A DNA stretch of 64,000 nt, taken from contig CANMIX010000008.1 in assembly GCA_947497985.1 (NCBI GenBank), forward strand, positions 1 to 64,000, read 5' to 3'. Below, piece after piece: positions 8,925 through 17,391 of this stretch. This DNA is from an uncultured Paracoccaceae bacterium. GTDB taxonomy: Bacteria; Pseudomonadota; Alphaproteobacteria; Rhodobacterales; Rhodobacteraceae. The translations under genes were made by a program, and so were the position numbers. The notes under the pieces were generated by a model, which saw only the letters and a program-made list of their open reading frames with translations, was not told the DNA's origin and did not search any database. The number at the start of each line of letters is the position of its first letter. Position 1 is the first letter of the stretch.

Positions 8925-8946
8925 TCCCGGTTTTCCGAGTAAATTC

Positions 8947-8982
8947 TAAAACCCCCGCAGAGCAATCTGCGGGGGTTTTTCT
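8947..8982 (+). terminator. Intrinsic terminator after rplP
   Basis: A perfect stem AAAACCCCCGCAG/CTGCGGGGGTTTT with a 6-base loop, followed by TTTTT. It is the end of the second S10 block. Confidence 0.9.
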
Positions 8983-9005
8983 ATGTACGATCCCATAACT
9001 GCGCC

Positions 9006-9488
9006 TTAGGGCAGGACCGCCGCGCCCGAGATCATATTGGTGTATTTCCCTGTGGCATCGACCCCCGAATTAAAGGCACCGCCGCCGGTGGCCCGGTCCC
9101 ATTTACCACTGCCGCCTTCCACGGTCCAGGTGCCCTGCATGCGACCGTCCTGGCTCATGGCGCGGGCGGTCCAGGCCACCACAAGCTTGTCGCCGTCCTT
9201 GTCCGTAAAGTTGCAAAGCCCGGTGCCGGTTGGGCTGCCCGCGTTGACCAGCACCGTGCCGACACAGGGCCCAGTGGCGCTGGCCATTGGGTTGTCGCCC
9301 TGACCGCCCTCAAATCCGGTGTAGTCTGTATGGGCCTCAACCATGGTAAGGCTTGGGCTGATTTCGGTCACTTTGGACAGCACGGTCCCCATGCCGATCC
9401 CGGTCACATCGTGGGTTTCAGCGCCGACTGTTGTGCCTGCGAGCATGGCCGCAATTGCAAGGCCATGTGTAAAACGAAACATCATCAC
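9006..9488 (-). CDS. Exported hypothetical protein
   Basis: A 160-residue protein with a clear Sec signal peptide (FTHGLAIAAMLAGTTVGAE), so it is periplasmic or secreted. The mature part is Gly-, Thr- and Asp-rich with two cysteines (PCVGTV and GLCNFT) that may form a disulfide. A WTVEGGSGKWDRATGGGAF segment resembles the repetitive beta-barrel proteins of the allene-oxide-cyclase-like or DUF3224-like type. That resemblance is from pattern only. It is antisense to the ribosomal genes, and its stop faces the rplP terminator. The double or triple Met at the start leaves the exact N-terminus open. Confidence 0.65.
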   Translation of the reverse strand: MMMFRFTHGLAIAAMLAGTTVGAETHDVTGIGMGTVLSKVTEISPSLTMVEAHTDYTGFEGGQGDNPMASATGPCVGTVLVNAGSPTGTGLCNFTDKDGDKLVVAWTARAMSQDGRMQGTWTVEGGSGKWDRATGGGAFNSGVDATGKYTNMISGAAVLP

Positions 9489-9576
9489 TCCCCCTATTTG
9501 AAACAGCCGCCTCCTCGTGGCTGTTCCGTCAATGTATCAGAAAATGCCGTTTTCGTCGATTTGCAGGGGTGTGGCG

Positions 9577-10407
9577 CTATCGTTGGGCCCAGTTGGTAGC
9601 GGTTCGAGGTTCTGTCGACGGTGCGTGATCAGTGGCGATCATGTCATACAGGTGCCAGGTTGCATGACCCAAGAGCGGCAAGGTGACAAACAGCCCGACA
9701 AACCCCGGCAGCATGGACACAAAGGTGACCGCCGCGATGAAGAGCGCCCAGGGGATCATGACACTGGGATAAAGCTGCACATAGGTGAAGCTGGTGATCA
9801 TCGCAGTGACAAAATCAATCTCGCGATCCAGCAACAACGGCAGCGCCAGTACCGTGATCATATACAGCAGCAGCGCAAATGCCGCGCCGATCATCGTGCC
9901 AAAACCCAACATCTTGAGCCCTTGTAGGGTGGTGTAGACCTCAAGCGAGGAGGAGATATTGGTCATCGCAGAATGCCCCAGAAACAGGGCAAAGATCACA
10001 TGCGCCAGAAAGAACCAAAACAAAAACATCACCACGATGATGGCACATAGGGATGGCAGCTGCCGTTTGGACTGGCGCAGCACCACGGTGAGGATCTTGC
10101 CGATGTCCATCGGCGCGCCGCGTGCAAAACGGCGGCTGACCTCGTAAAAACCCACGGCGGCAAAGGGCGAGAACAGCGGGAAACCCACGGCGGCCAGCAC
10201 CAGCCAATAGGTTTGGCCCGTAGCGCGGGTGATCCACACCATGGTCCAGCCGATCAGCACGTAGATCCCCGCAATCGCCAGTGCAAACAGCGGCGCGCGG
10301 CGCATGTCCCGCCACCCCCGACGCAATGCCTCGCGCAGCATTGTGAGTGTAACGGGGCTGAGATCAGGCACACCCAATTCAGGCGGTCGTTCTGGTTGTC
10401 GTTGCAT
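9577..10407 (-). CDS. DUF2189 integral membrane protein
   Basis: A 276-residue membrane protein resembling the DUF2189 family widespread in Rhodobacteraceae. After a soluble N-terminus with the motif [20 protein letters not shown] it has about six hydrophobic segments, including [18 protein letters not shown] and [32 protein letters not shown] near the C-terminus is typical of the family. Its function is unknown. The start is set at the ATG at 10407 because GAGGAGGA lies 8 bases upstream; the open frame extends 19 codons further but that part is not family-like. Confidence 0.8.
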   Translation of the reverse strand: MQRQPERPPELGVPDLSPVTLTMLREALRRGWRDMRRAPLFALAIAGIYVLIGWTMVWITRATGQTYWLVLAAVGFPLFSPFAAVGFYEVSRRFARGAPMDIGKILTVVLRQSKRQLPSLCAIIVVMFLFWFFLAHVIFALFLGHSAMTNISSSLEVYTTLQGLKMLGFGTMIGAAFALLLYMITVLALPLLLDREIDFVTAMITSFTYVQLYPSVMIPWALFIAAVTFVSMLPGFVGLFVTLPLLGHATWHLYDMIATDHAPSTEPRTATNWAQR

Positions 10408-10563
10408 CGCTGTTTCTTCCTCCTCAAGAGATCCAGCGCGCGTTTCCCGTGTGAAGCCTAGCATGGTTTGTGGATCTGTCGACGGGGGCGGGCATTTTTG
10501 TGCAGCGGGCGTGCATGTTTAACGCCTCTCGCCAGTTCCACCGCCTTGCGATAAGACAAGCGC

Positions 10564-11184
10564 ATGGCACAGATCGATTCCCTTTTCGTCACCCGGTTTT
10601 ACCGCGCAGCCCTCTCGGAACATGGTCCCAAGATTGACCCGGCCGAGATGGAAAATTCATGCCTTGTCATCGCGGGCGATGATGAGGCCGGTCAGGATTG
10701 GTGCGAGGAAAACGGCTATCCGGGCTATACGTCCTATGCCTCGCTGACCGACCTGCCGTGGCGCTTCCCGATCTTCAAGGATCTGGTCGACAGTCTCGAT
10801 GCCCATGTCGCCGCCTTTGCCGAGGATCTGCAGCTGAACCTTGATGGCCGTGCGCTGGTGCTTGAGGACTTGTGGATCAATATCCTGCCGGAAGGCGGCA
10901 CGCACGCCAGCCACATCCACCCGCATTCGGTGATCTCGGGCACCACTTATGTGTCGATGCCCGAGGGGGCTTCGGCGCTGAAACTGGAAGACCCGCGCCA
11001 CGCCATGATGATGGCCCATCCCCCGCGCATCAAAGACGCCCGCCAAGAGCTGCGGACCTTTGTCTACCAATCCCCCAAAGTCGGCGATGTGCTCCTGTGG
11101 GAAAGTTTCATTCGCCACGAAGTGCCGCTCAACATGGCCGAAGAAGAGCGGATCTCGGTCAGCTTTAACTATAAGTGGGAGTGA
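10564..11184 (+). CDS. 2OG-Fe(II) oxygenase, TIGR02466 family
   Basis: A 206-residue cytoplasmic protein of the TIGR02466 (2OG-FeII_Oxy_5) type, predicted to use iron and 2-oxoglutarate to hydroxylate an unknown substrate. The conserved core is the HIHPHSVISGTTYV segment at about residues 117-130, which supplies metal-binding histidines. A distal His is at about 185 (FIRHEVPLN) and a 2-oxoglutarate-binding Arg at about 196 (RISVSFNY). It is divergent from the DUF2189 gene with about 155 bases between starts. Nothing nearby suggests the substrate. Confidence 0.85.
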   Translation: MAQIDSLFVTRFYRAALSEHGPKIDPAEMENSCLVIAGDDEAGQDWCEENGYPGYTSYASLTDLPWRFPIFKDLVDSLDAHVAAFAEDLQLNLDGRALVLEDLWINILPEGGTHASHIHPHSVISGTTYVSMPEGASALKLEDPRHAMMMAHPPRIKDARQELRTFVYQSPKVGDVLLWESFIRHEVPLNMAEEERISVSFNYKWE

Positions 11185-11259
11185 GTGCCGTCTCGGAAAT
11201 GGTCCGGGGGATCATTTCAGGCGCGAACGGGCGGAGCCCCAGCCGCTCCACGAAGTGGC

Positions 11260-11280
11260 AATCGCTCCGGGGGAGCGATT
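11260..11280. repeat. Perfect inverted repeat after the oxygenase gene
   Basis: AATCGCTCC and GGAGCGATT flank a 3-base loop, 75 bases after the oxygenase stop. There is no T-tract. It may be a transcript-end hairpin for either of the convergent genes. Confidence 0.5.
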
Positions 11281-11325
11281 GACGCACGAAGGGACGGAGC
11301 CCCCAAGGCGTATTTGCGCGACTGA

Positions 11326-11655
11326 TTACGCCGCAATTACCCGGATCGTCAGCGGCGCACCACCGTCGATGATCGCAAGCAACAAGTCAATATTGGGATG
11401 CGCGCCGGGGCGGTTCTTGGCGTCCTCGGTATGTTCGGCAAATACGTCCACCCCATGGGCGGCAGCGGTTGCATCCAGCTGCTCAAAGCTCTGCGCGAGG
11501 TATTGATAAACCGCCAGTGATCCCTGTTTGCCCGGTTTATTCTCAATCGTTGCAACAACGGCCTCACGCGCGTCCAACAGCTCGATACGGGCCAGGCTGT
11601 CAATAGAGGGCAGGAGGGCGAGGTTGTCTTTGAACTTTGGCGTGGGCTGGATCAT
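11326..11655 (-). CDS. DUF2322-like small protein
   Basis: A 109-residue soluble protein that looks like the DUF2322 family. Supporting patterns are LPSIDSLARIELLDAREAVV near the start, NKPGKQGSLAVYQYLA in the middle, and LFAEHTEDAK-like FAEHTEDAKNRPGAHPNIDLL near the end. The family has no known function. It is antisense to the ribosomal genes and monocistronic. A 28-base inverted repeat lies 46 bases upstream of its start. Confidence 0.65.
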   Translation of the reverse strand: MIQPTPKFKDNLALLPSIDSLARIELLDAREAVVATIENKPGKQGSLAVYQYLAQSFEQLDATAAAHGVDVFAEHTEDAKNRPGAHPNIDLLLAIIDGGAPLTIRVIAA

Positions 11656-11700
11656 GGTTAGGTCCTTTGGTAGGCGGTCCGTGTACTGGCTCGCTTGCTG

Positions 11701-11728
11701 TGGTACCCTCCAAGATTGCCGGGTACCA
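11701..11728. repeat. Inverted repeat upstream of the DUF2322-like gene
   Basis: TGGTACCC and GGGTACCA are perfect complements separated by 12 bases. It lies between two leftward genes (11326-11655 and 11789-12169), so it could be a transcript-end hairpin of the upstream gene or an operator for the downstream one. Confidence 0.5.
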
Positions 11729-11788
11729 CCCCAAAGCTGACAGGGATATCTAAGTAGGTGCTAGGCTCGCCCCCGTTGCGGAGTCAGT

Positions 11789-12169
11789 TTAGTCTAGGTA
11801 ACGGCATGTTTTTTCACCATTGCCCACACCTAGTTCTCTTTCCACTGCCCGGCAGCGAGCCATCGCGAACACCTGTGCGGCTTCCAGACTGACATTCCAA
11901 GCGTAACCGCACCCTCGGATTCCTGTGATGGTATCATCTTTGCGCCCGGCAAAAACAAAGTGGTAAGGCTCATACTTTCCACTGCGCTTCATCCTTCGCA
12001 GTTCTTTCCTAGCTTTCGTGCATGACGCCGCATTGTTCGCAGTCTTTTCGTCAAAGCGTTTGCGAATTTCTTTTTCAAGATCCAATAGGTGTTGCTGGGC
12101 ACTACCTGGTGAGCAAATGCTCACTGCTAAAATCGAAAATACGAGAACCCGAATAAGGTTTGACGTCAT
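11789..12169 (-). CDS. Exported hypothetical protein with cysteine pairs
   Basis: A 126-residue protein with a Sec signal peptide (LVFSILAVSICSPGSAQQ). The mature part starts with a charged helix (LDLEKEIRKRFDEKTANNAASCTK), followed by RGCGYAWNVSLEAAQVFAMARC and a final TCRYLD. The CGYAWN...A.AMARC pattern is reminiscent of small periplasmic proteins related to DUF4189, but this is not certain. The cysteines probably form disulfides. No operon partner. Confidence 0.6.
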   Translation of the reverse strand: MTSNLIRVLVFSILAVSICSPGSAQQHLLDLEKEIRKRFDEKTANNAASCTKARKELRRMKRSGKYEPYHFVFAGRKDDTITGIRGCGYAWNVSLEAAQVFAMARCRAVERELGVGNGEKTCRYLD

Positions 12170-12589
12170 GTTAAATCCTTAAATGACTGCGCTTAAAATA
12201 AGTCAATTCGAATGCTCAGATCACCGTTTCAAGTCACCGAGGGTAAAATCTGAGTCTTGGTGCCTGTCCCCTACCGAATAAAGCGTCCTACGCCCAAACT
12301 AAAAGATTTTTTCTTAAACACATTCTGTGAGCATCGGTAGGATACAGCCAGCGGAGATACAAAAGGGTATGTATGGAGACTTGTCAGCCTCCATCTTTCC
12401 CTTGCCTCCAACCCCTTAAACCCCTATAGGAACACATCGCTCTCGAGGTTCGTTATGCGAATCCCTTTGGGCGATATATTTTTTCGGGTCTAACCCATTG
12501 GGTCAAAACCGGAATTTACATAACCCACCAGGTACATGAGTTACCCGCCATAAGGGGCTCACTGGTGCTAAGGAAAGGAACGAAAGGCG
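12170..12589. other. Intergenic region upstream of rpmC
   Basis: No gene was recognised. It must contain the promoter of the third ribosomal block because six genes, most of them on the other strand, separate rpmC from rplP. Visible elements are a small inverted repeat ATGGAG/CTCCAT at 12373-12394, the palindrome ACCCATTGGGT near 12495, an AT-rich GATATATTTTTT stretch near 12472, and AGGAAAGGAACGAAAGG as the rpmC ribosome binding region. Confidence 0.6.
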
Positions 12590-12790
12590 ATGAACGCCAA
12601 GGATCTTCGCGACAAGACCGTGGATGAGCTCCGCGATCTGCTCGCTTCTTACAAAAAAGAGAGCTTCAACCTGCGCTTTCAGCAGGCAACCGGTCAGTTG
12701 GAAAACACTTCGGGTATTCGTGCGGCACGCCGCAACGCCGCCCGTGTGAACACCATCCTGAACGAAAAAGCTGCTCAGGCAGCTGAATAA
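12590..12790 (+). CDS. rpmC: 50S ribosomal protein L29
   Basis: L29 is a small helical protein next to L23 at the tunnel exit. The 66-residue product has the family pattern [18 protein letters not shown] followed by [20 protein letters not shown]. It leads the long spc-type block (rpmC to rpmD). rpsQ follows after 12 bases with an AAGGAG site. Confidence 0.96.
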   Translation: MNAKDLRDKTVDELRDLLASYKKESFNLRFQQATGQLENTSGIRAARRNAARVNTILNEKAAQAAE

Positions 12791-12802
12791 GGAGCCCTCG
12801 AG

Positions 12803-13033
12803 ATGCCCAAACGTATCCTGCAAGGCGTCGTGACCTCCGACGCAAACGCTCAAACCGTAACCGTATCGGTTGAACGTCGCTTCACGCACCCCGTTCTGAA
12901 GAAAACCATCCGTAAGTCCAAAAAATACCGGGCCCACGATGCGCAGAACTCATTCAAGGTTGGCGACAAAGTCCGCATTCGCGAATGCGCACCGAAGTCG
13001 AAAACGAAACGCTGGGAAGTTCTGGAAGCCTAA
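12803..13033 (+). CDS. rpsQ: 30S ribosomal protein S17
   Basis: S17 is a primary 16S rRNA binder with an OB fold. The 76-residue protein has [20 protein letters not shown] and [20 protein letters not shown] (typical S17 segments). It is followed by an unusual 100-base gap with three hairpins before rplN. Confidence 0.96.
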   Translation: MPKRILQGVVTSDANAQTVTVSVERRFTHPVLKKTIRKSKKYRAHDAQNSFKVGDKVRIRECAPKSKTKRWEVLEA

Positions 13034-13116
13034 GAGTCTGAACCTTCAGACTCCTGGCGACTAAACTTTACAGTTAGTCGAAACCCTGGGGACCACAGCA
13101 CGCATCGCTGCCCCAA
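13034..13116 (+). promoter_or_regulatory. Hairpin-rich gap between rpsQ and rplN
   Basis: Immediately after the rpsQ stop, 13034-13053 forms a perfect 9-bp stem with a 2-base loop (GAGTCTGAA/TTCAGACTC). A second perfect 7-bp stem is at 13058-13080 (CGACTAA/TTAGTCG). A third, less regular one starts at about 13086 (CTGGGG ... CCCCA). In E. coli this junction marks the change from the S10 to the spc operon. Here the hairpins may set mRNA processing or partial attenuation at that point. Confidence 0.55.
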
Positions 13117-13133
13117 AGGTCGGGAGAAACCAC

Positions 13134-13502
13134 ATGATCCAGATGCAAACAAACCTGGATGTTGCTGACAACTCTGGCGCTCGCCGAGTTCAGTGCATCA
13201 AGGTGCTGGGTGGCTCCAAGCGTAAATACGCTTCCGTAGGCGACGTTATCGTTGTCTCGGTTAAAGAAGCCATCCCGCGCGGCCGCGTAAAAAAAGGTGA
13301 CGTCCGTAAGGCCGTTGTCGTACGCACCGCCAAAGAAGTTCGCCGCGAAGACGGTACCGCGATCCGCTTTGATCGCAATGCTGCCGTTATCCTGAACAAC
13401 AACAACGAGCCCGTAGGTACACGTATCTTTGGCCCAGTTGTTCGTGAACTGCGTGCGAAAAACTTCATGAAAATCATCTCACTCGCTCCGGAGGTGCTGT
13501 AA
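13134..13502 (+). CDS. rplN: 50S ribosomal protein L14
   Basis: L14 forms an intersubunit bridge and binds the silencing factor RsfS. The 122-residue product contains [20 protein letters not shown] and the C-terminal [23 protein letters not shown] motif (quoted in part). A CGGGAGA site precedes the ATG, and rplX follows after 2 bases. Confidence 0.97.
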   Translation: MIQMQTNLDVADNSGARRVQCIKVLGGSKRKYASVGDVIVVSVKEAIPRGRVKKGDVRKAVVVRTAKEVRREDGTAIRFDRNAAVILNNNNEPVGTRIFGPVVRELRAKNFMKIISLAPEVL

Positions 13503-13504
13503 TC

Positions 13505-13810
13505 ATGGCTGCTAAACTCCGCAAAGGCGACAAAGTGATCGTCCTCGCTGGCAAGGATAAGGGCAAAGAAGGCACCATCGCCTCTGTAAACCCATCCGCT
13601 GGCAAAGCAGTTGTCGAAGGCGTAAACATCGCCATCCGTCACACGCGCCAGACCCAGACAGACCAAGGCGGCCGCCTGCCCAAGGCAATGCCGATCCAAC
13701 TGTCGAACCTGGCTCTGCTGGACTCTAACGGCAAAGCGACCCGCGTTGGCTTCCGTGAGGAAGACGGCAAGAAAGTCCGTTTCGCCAAAACCACCGGGGA
13801 GACTGTCTGA
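13505..13810 (+). CDS. rplX: 50S ribosomal protein L24
   Basis: L24 initiates large-subunit assembly. The 101-residue protein carries the KOW motif [20 protein letters not shown] at its N-terminus. GGAGGTG sits at the end of rplN. The stop shares one base with the rplE start (TGATG). Confidence 0.97.
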   Translation: MAAKLRKGDKVIVLAGKDKGKEGTIASVNPSAGKAVVEGVNIAIRHTRQTQTDQGGRLPKAMPIQLSNLALLDSNGKATRVGFREEDGKKVRFAKTTGETV

Positions 13811-14373
13811 TGCTTGATGATGCAAACTACACCCCGCGCCTGAAGGCCCTGTATGCGGAAACCATCCGCGCTGGTCTGAAGGAAGAGTTCGGCTACAAGA
13901 ACGACATGCAGATCCCTAAGCTGGATAAAATCGTTCTGAACATCGGTTGCGGCCGCGCTGCTGTTAAAGACAGCAAAAAAGCAAAATCCGCACAGGCTGA
14001 CCTGACCGCAATTGCTGGTCAAAAAGCTCTGACAACCGTTGCTAAGAACTCTATCGCTGGCTTCCGCGTTCGTGAAGGCATGCCGATGGGTGCAAAAGTG
14101 ACCCTGCGCGGCGACCGGATGTTTGAATTCCTCGACCGCCTGATCACCATTGCGATGCCTCGTATCCGCGACTTCCGCGGCGTATCTGGCACGTCTTTTG
14201 ACGGCCGCGGCAACTATGCCATGGGTCTGAAAGAGCACATGGTGTTCCCAGAGATCGAATTCGACAAGATCGACGAGCCCTGGGGCATGGACATCGTAAT
14301 TGCCACCAACGCGAAAACCGACGCTGAAGCAAAGGCACTGTTGAAAGCTTTCAACATGCCCTTCAACAGCTAA
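13810..14373 (+). CDS. rplE: 50S ribosomal protein L5
   Basis: L5 binds 5S rRNA and contacts P-site tRNA. The 187-residue protein includes [16 protein letters not shown], the PVVTVAKKS-like [21 protein letters not shown] region and the [20 protein letters not shown] block. It overlaps rplX by one base and is followed by rpsN after 20 bases. Confidence 0.97.
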   Translation: MLDDANYTPRLKALYAETIRAGLKEEFGYKNDMQIPKLDKIVLNIGCGRAAVKDSKKAKSAQADLTAIAGQKALTTVAKNSIAGFRVREGMPMGAKVTLRGDRMFEFLDRLITIAMPRIRDFRGVSGTSFDGRGNYAMGLKEHMVFPEIEFDKIDEPWGMDIVIATNAKTDAEAKALLKAFNMPFNS

Positions 14374-14393
14374 AGCGCGGGAAGGATAGAGAC

Positions 14394-14699
14394 ATGGCTA
14401 AGAAAAGCATGATCGCACGCGAGAAGAAGCGTGAGCGCCTGGTGGCCAAATACGCTGCCAAACGCGCCGAGCTGAAAGAAATCGCAAACGACGAGAGCAA
14501 GCCGATGGAAGAGCGTTTCAAAGCGCGTCTGAAACTGGCGAAGCTGCCGCGGAATTCCTCTGCGACCCGTCTTCACAACCGCTGCCAGCTGACCGGCCGT
14601 CCTCACGCTTACTATCGTAAGCTGAAGATCAGCCGTATTGCGCTGCGCGACCTGGGTTCTGCTGGTCAGATCCCCGGTATGGTCAAATCTAGCTGGTAA
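14394..14699 (+). CDS. rpsN: 30S ribosomal protein S14 (zinc-free type)
   Basis: S14 is a late-assembling head protein. The 101-residue length, the [16 protein letters not shown] start and the absence of a CxxC...CxxC ribbon mark it as the long, zinc-independent form. [20 protein letters not shown] is the conserved C-terminal segment. GGAAGGA precedes the ATG. Confidence 0.97.
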   Translation: MAKKSMIAREKKRERLVAKYAAKRAELKEIANDESKPMEERFKARLKLAKLPRNSSATRLHNRCQLTGRPHAYYRKLKISRIALRDLGSAGQIPGMVKSSW

Positions 14700-14711
14700 G
14701 GAGAGAGCATT

Positions 14712-15104
14712 ATGAACGATCCTATCGGTGATATGCTGACCCGTATCCGCAACGCGCAAATGCGTGGCAAATCCATTGTTGAAACTCCTGCGTCCAAACT
14801 GCGCGCATGGGTTCTGGATGTGCTGGCGGACGAGGGATACATTCGCGGCTACGAGAAGACCACTGGTTCAGATGGTCATCCGGCGATTGAAATCAGCCTC
14901 AAGTACTACGAAGGCGAACCTGTAATTCGTGAACTGAAGCGGGTGTCCAAACCCGGTCGTCGCGTTTACATGGGCGTCAGTGACATCCCATCCGTCCGTC
15001 AGGGCCTGGGTGTGTCGATTGTCTCCACTCCTCGGGGTGTGATGTCGGATGCAAATGCACGCGCAGCCAATGTTGGCGGCGAAGTGCTCTGCACCGTCTT
15101 CTAA
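14712..15104 (+). CDS. rpsH: 30S ribosomal protein S8
   Basis: S8 is a primary binder of the 16S central domain, and in E. coli it represses the spc operon by binding the L5 start region. The 130-residue product has [17 protein letters not shown] at the N-terminus and [20 protein letters not shown] near the C-terminus. A good AAGGAG site lies upstream. Confidence 0.97.
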   Translation: MNDPIGDMLTRIRNAQMRGKSIVETPASKLRAWVLDVLADEGYIRGYEKTTGSDGHPAIEISLKYYEGEPVIRELKRVSKPGRRVYMGVSDIPSVRQGLGVSIVSTPRGVMSDANARAANVGGEVLCTVF

Positions 15105-15116
15105 GGGAGGTATTCG

Positions 15117-15650
15117 ATGTCTCGTATTGGTAAAAAACCAGTGGCTCTGCCCAGCGGCGTTACCGCCTCTGTGTCTGGCCAGACCATCGAAGTGAAAGGC
15201 CCGAAAGGCGCCCGTACCTTCAGTGCAACTGACGACGTCACAATCGCTGTTGAAGAAAACGAGGTTAAAGTTGAACCTCGTGGCATGTCCAAACGTGCCC
15301 GTCAGCAGTGGGGCATGGCCCGCACAATGATCGAAAACTGTGTTGTTGGTGTTACCGCCGGCTTCAAAAAAGAGTTGGAGATCAATGGTGTTGGTTACCG
15401 GGCACAGATGCAGGGCAACACCCTGAAGCTGAACCTGGGCTACAGCCACGATGTCGACTTCACTGCGCCGGATGGTGTCACCATCACCGCGCCGAAGCAG
15501 ACCGAAATCATTGTTGAAGGTATCGACCAGCAACTCGTTGGCCAAGTTGCGGCAAACATCCGCAAATGGCGTGCTCCTGAGCCCTACAAAGGCAAAGGCA
15601 TCAAGTACAAAGACGAGTTCATCTTCCGCAAAGAAGGCAAGAAGAAGTAA
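15117..15650 (+). CDS. rplF: 50S ribosomal protein L6
   Basis: L6 lies near the factor-binding site. The 177-residue protein has [20 protein letters not shown], the duplicated L6 fold and the C-terminal signature [25 protein letters not shown] precedes the ATG, and rplR follows after 11 bases. Confidence 0.97.
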   Translation: MSRIGKKPVALPSGVTASVSGQTIEVKGPKGARTFSATDDVTIAVEENEVKVEPRGMSKRARQQWGMARTMIENCVVGVTAGFKKELEINGVGYRAQMQGNTLKLNLGYSHDVDFTAPDGVTITAPKQTEIIVEGIDQQLVGQVAANIRKWRAPEPYKGKGIKYKDEFIFRKEGKKK

Positions 15651-15661
15651 GGACGCTCAAC

Positions 15662-16021
15662 ATGGCAAACAGCAAACGTACACTGTTTCTGAAACGCCGC
15701 CTGCGCGTTCGGAACAAACTCCGCAAAGTAAACGCAGGCCGCCCGCGTCTGTCCGTACACCGCTCGAACAAGAACATCTCTGTTCAATTGATCGACGACG
15801 TACGTGGCGTGACACTGGCAGCAGCTTCGACCCTGGAAAAAGACCTGGGTTTTGTTGGCAAGAACAACATCGACGCAGCAACCAAAGTGGGCGCGGTTAT
15901 CGCCGAGCGCGCAAAGGCTGCTGGTGTTTCCGAAGCATACTTCGATCGCGGTGGCTTCCTGTATCATGGCAAAGTGAAGGCCCTGGCCGACGCTGCGCGT
16001 GAAGGCGGCTTGAAGATCTAA
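15662..16021 (+). CDS. rplR: 50S ribosomal protein L18
   Basis: L18 binds 5S rRNA with L5. The 119-residue protein has a basic N-terminus ([19 protein letters not shown]), the [18 protein letters not shown] segment and the C-terminal [26 protein letters not shown] region (quoted in part). A 154-base gap with a strong hairpin separates it from rpsE, which usually follows closely. Confidence 0.97.
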   Translation: MANSKRTLFLKRRLRVRNKLRKVNAGRPRLSVHRSNKNISVQLIDDVRGVTLAAASTLEKDLGFVGKNNIDAATKVGAVIAERAKAAGVSEAYFDRGGFLYHGKVKALADAAREGGLKI

Positions 16022-16027
16022 AGCATT

Positions 16028-16053
16028 TGGGCGCTCCGTCATCGGGGCGCCCA
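16028..16053 (+). promoter_or_regulatory. Strong hairpin between rplR and rpsE
   Basis: TGGGCGC and GCGCCCA pair, with an inner CCG/CGG stem and a TCAT loop, six bases after the rplR stop. It lacks a T-tract, so it is more likely a processing or stability element than a terminator. The unusually long rplR-rpsE gap suggests a function. Confidence 0.5.
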
Positions 16054-16175
16054 GGTTCTTATACTGTGGGTGTGCCGTCGGTGCGCCCCGATGATCCGGG
16101 ACCGGGGAAACCCTGTCACCAGGATTGGAAAACAGGATGTGATCCGTCACATCTTTCGTTCGAAAGGAATGCCAA

Positions 16176-16754
16176 ATGGCAGAACGTGATAACCGCCGGG
16201 GCAACCGTCGCGACCGCGATGAAGCACCGGAATTCGCAGATCGCTTGGTTGCGATCAACCGCGTCTCCAAAACTGTAAAAGGCGGTAAGCGCTTTGGTTT
16301 TGCTGCACTGGTTGTTGTTGGCGACCAAAAAGGCCGCGTTGGCTTCGGCAAAGGTAAAGCAAAAGAAGTACCTGAGGCGATCCGCAAGGCGACCGAGCAA
16401 GCTAAGCGTCAGATGATCCGCGTCCCTCTGAAAGAAGGCCGCACCCTGCACCACGACATGCATGGCCGTCACGGCGCAGGCAAAGTTGTTATGCGTACAG
16501 CTCCTGAAGGTACCGGTATCATCGCCGGTGGTCCGATGCGTGCCGTATTCGAAATGCTGGGCATCAAGGACGTTGTGTCCAAGTCGATCGGCACTCAGAA
16601 CCCTTACAACATGATCCGCGCAACCATCGACGGGCTGAAAAAAGAATCCAGCCCCCGTTCCGTTGCACAGCGTCGTGGCAAAAAGGTTGCTGACATCCTG
16701 GGCAAGCGCGACGAAGCACCGGCACCTGCCGCTGCAGAATCCGCTGAAGCGTAA
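16176..16754 (+). CDS. rpsE: 30S ribosomal protein S5
   Basis: S5 contributes to decoding accuracy and the mRNA channel. The 192-residue product has the double-stranded RNA-binding-like segment [20 protein letters not shown] followed by [20 protein letters not shown]. An Ala/Pro-rich acidic tail ([13 protein letters not shown]) is typical of Rhodobacteraceae. GAAAGGA stands before the ATG. Confidence 0.97.
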   Translation: MAERDNRRGNRRDRDEAPEFADRLVAINRVSKTVKGGKRFGFAALVVVGDQKGRVGFGKGKAKEVPEAIRKATEQAKRQMIRVPLKEGRTLHHDMHGRHGAGKVVMRTAPEGTGIIAGGPMRAVFEMLGIKDVVSKSIGTQNPYNMIRATIDGLKKESSPRSVAQRRGKKVADILGKRDEAPAPAAAESAEA

Positions 16755-16766
16755 GGAGATTGATCC

Positions 16767-16955
16767 ATGGCTAAAACCATCGTCGTCAAACAGATCGGTT
16801 CTCCGATCCGTCGCCCCGCAGACCAGCGCGCTACTCTGGTCGGTCTGGGCCTGAACAAGATGCACAAAACCCGTGAGCTGGAGGATACTCCTTCCGTCCG
16901 CGGCATGGTCAACAAGATCCCGCATCTGGTTGAGATCATCGAAGAGCGCGACTAA
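16767..16955 (+). CDS. rpmD: 50S ribosomal protein L30
   Basis: L30 is a small large-subunit protein. The 62-residue product has [20 protein letters not shown] and the [20 protein letters not shown] signature. In most proteobacteria rplO comes next. Here a strong terminator ends the block and rplO is 29 kb away, beyond the polysaccharide island. Confidence 0.97.
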   Translation: MAKTIVVKQIGSPIRRPADQRATLVGLGLNKMHKTRELEDTPSVRGMVNKIPHLVEIIEERD

Positions 16956-16978
16956 GCCTCTTTTTTGAGACCAAGTCC

Positions 16979-17019
16979 TAAAAAACACCCCTCGCAGTTT
17001 CTGCGGGGGGTGTTTTTTT
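16979..17019 (+). terminator. Intrinsic terminator after rpmD
   Basis: A 14-bp stem (AACACCCCTCGCAG with CTGCGGGGGGTGTT, one wobble), a 3-base loop and TTTTTTT. This marks the left edge of the exopolysaccharide insertion. Confidence 0.92.
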
Positions 17020-17391
17020 GCTTAAATTGAATCTCCTGTAAGCGATTGTGCGCCCAAATAGGTTGTGTAAATAGCCCGTTTCCCGACTTTTGAGCACGAC
17101 GCTGCGCCGCTGGATGATGGGATATCGGCGGTATTTTTGTTTGAAATCCGAATGTTGATCGGACGCTGGCACCATGGCACGAGCTTACGGTGATCAATCT
17201 AAAGGGGAATTGTTCATAGGATTCGCATAATAAATATATTGAAATCTTTAGTTGAAGATTGCGACGTATGTTTGAGAGAAAGAGTGCGAGCTCGGCCGTA
17301 TTTGAGCTGGCTCACATTTGAAACGGTTTCTGTGGCGCGGCCTGAACAGTGCTTCGGAAGTTCACGCGATTTTTGGTAGAGAGATTTTGCT
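17020..17391. other. Upstream region of the first GH16 gene
   Basis: No gene was found. The sequence turns AT-rich around 17215-17250 (AATAAATATATTGAAATC), where the promoter probably lies. GGTAGAGAG gives the ribosome binding site. The bases just before the start, TTTTGCTATG, are identical to those before the exoY-like gene. Confidence 0.5.
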
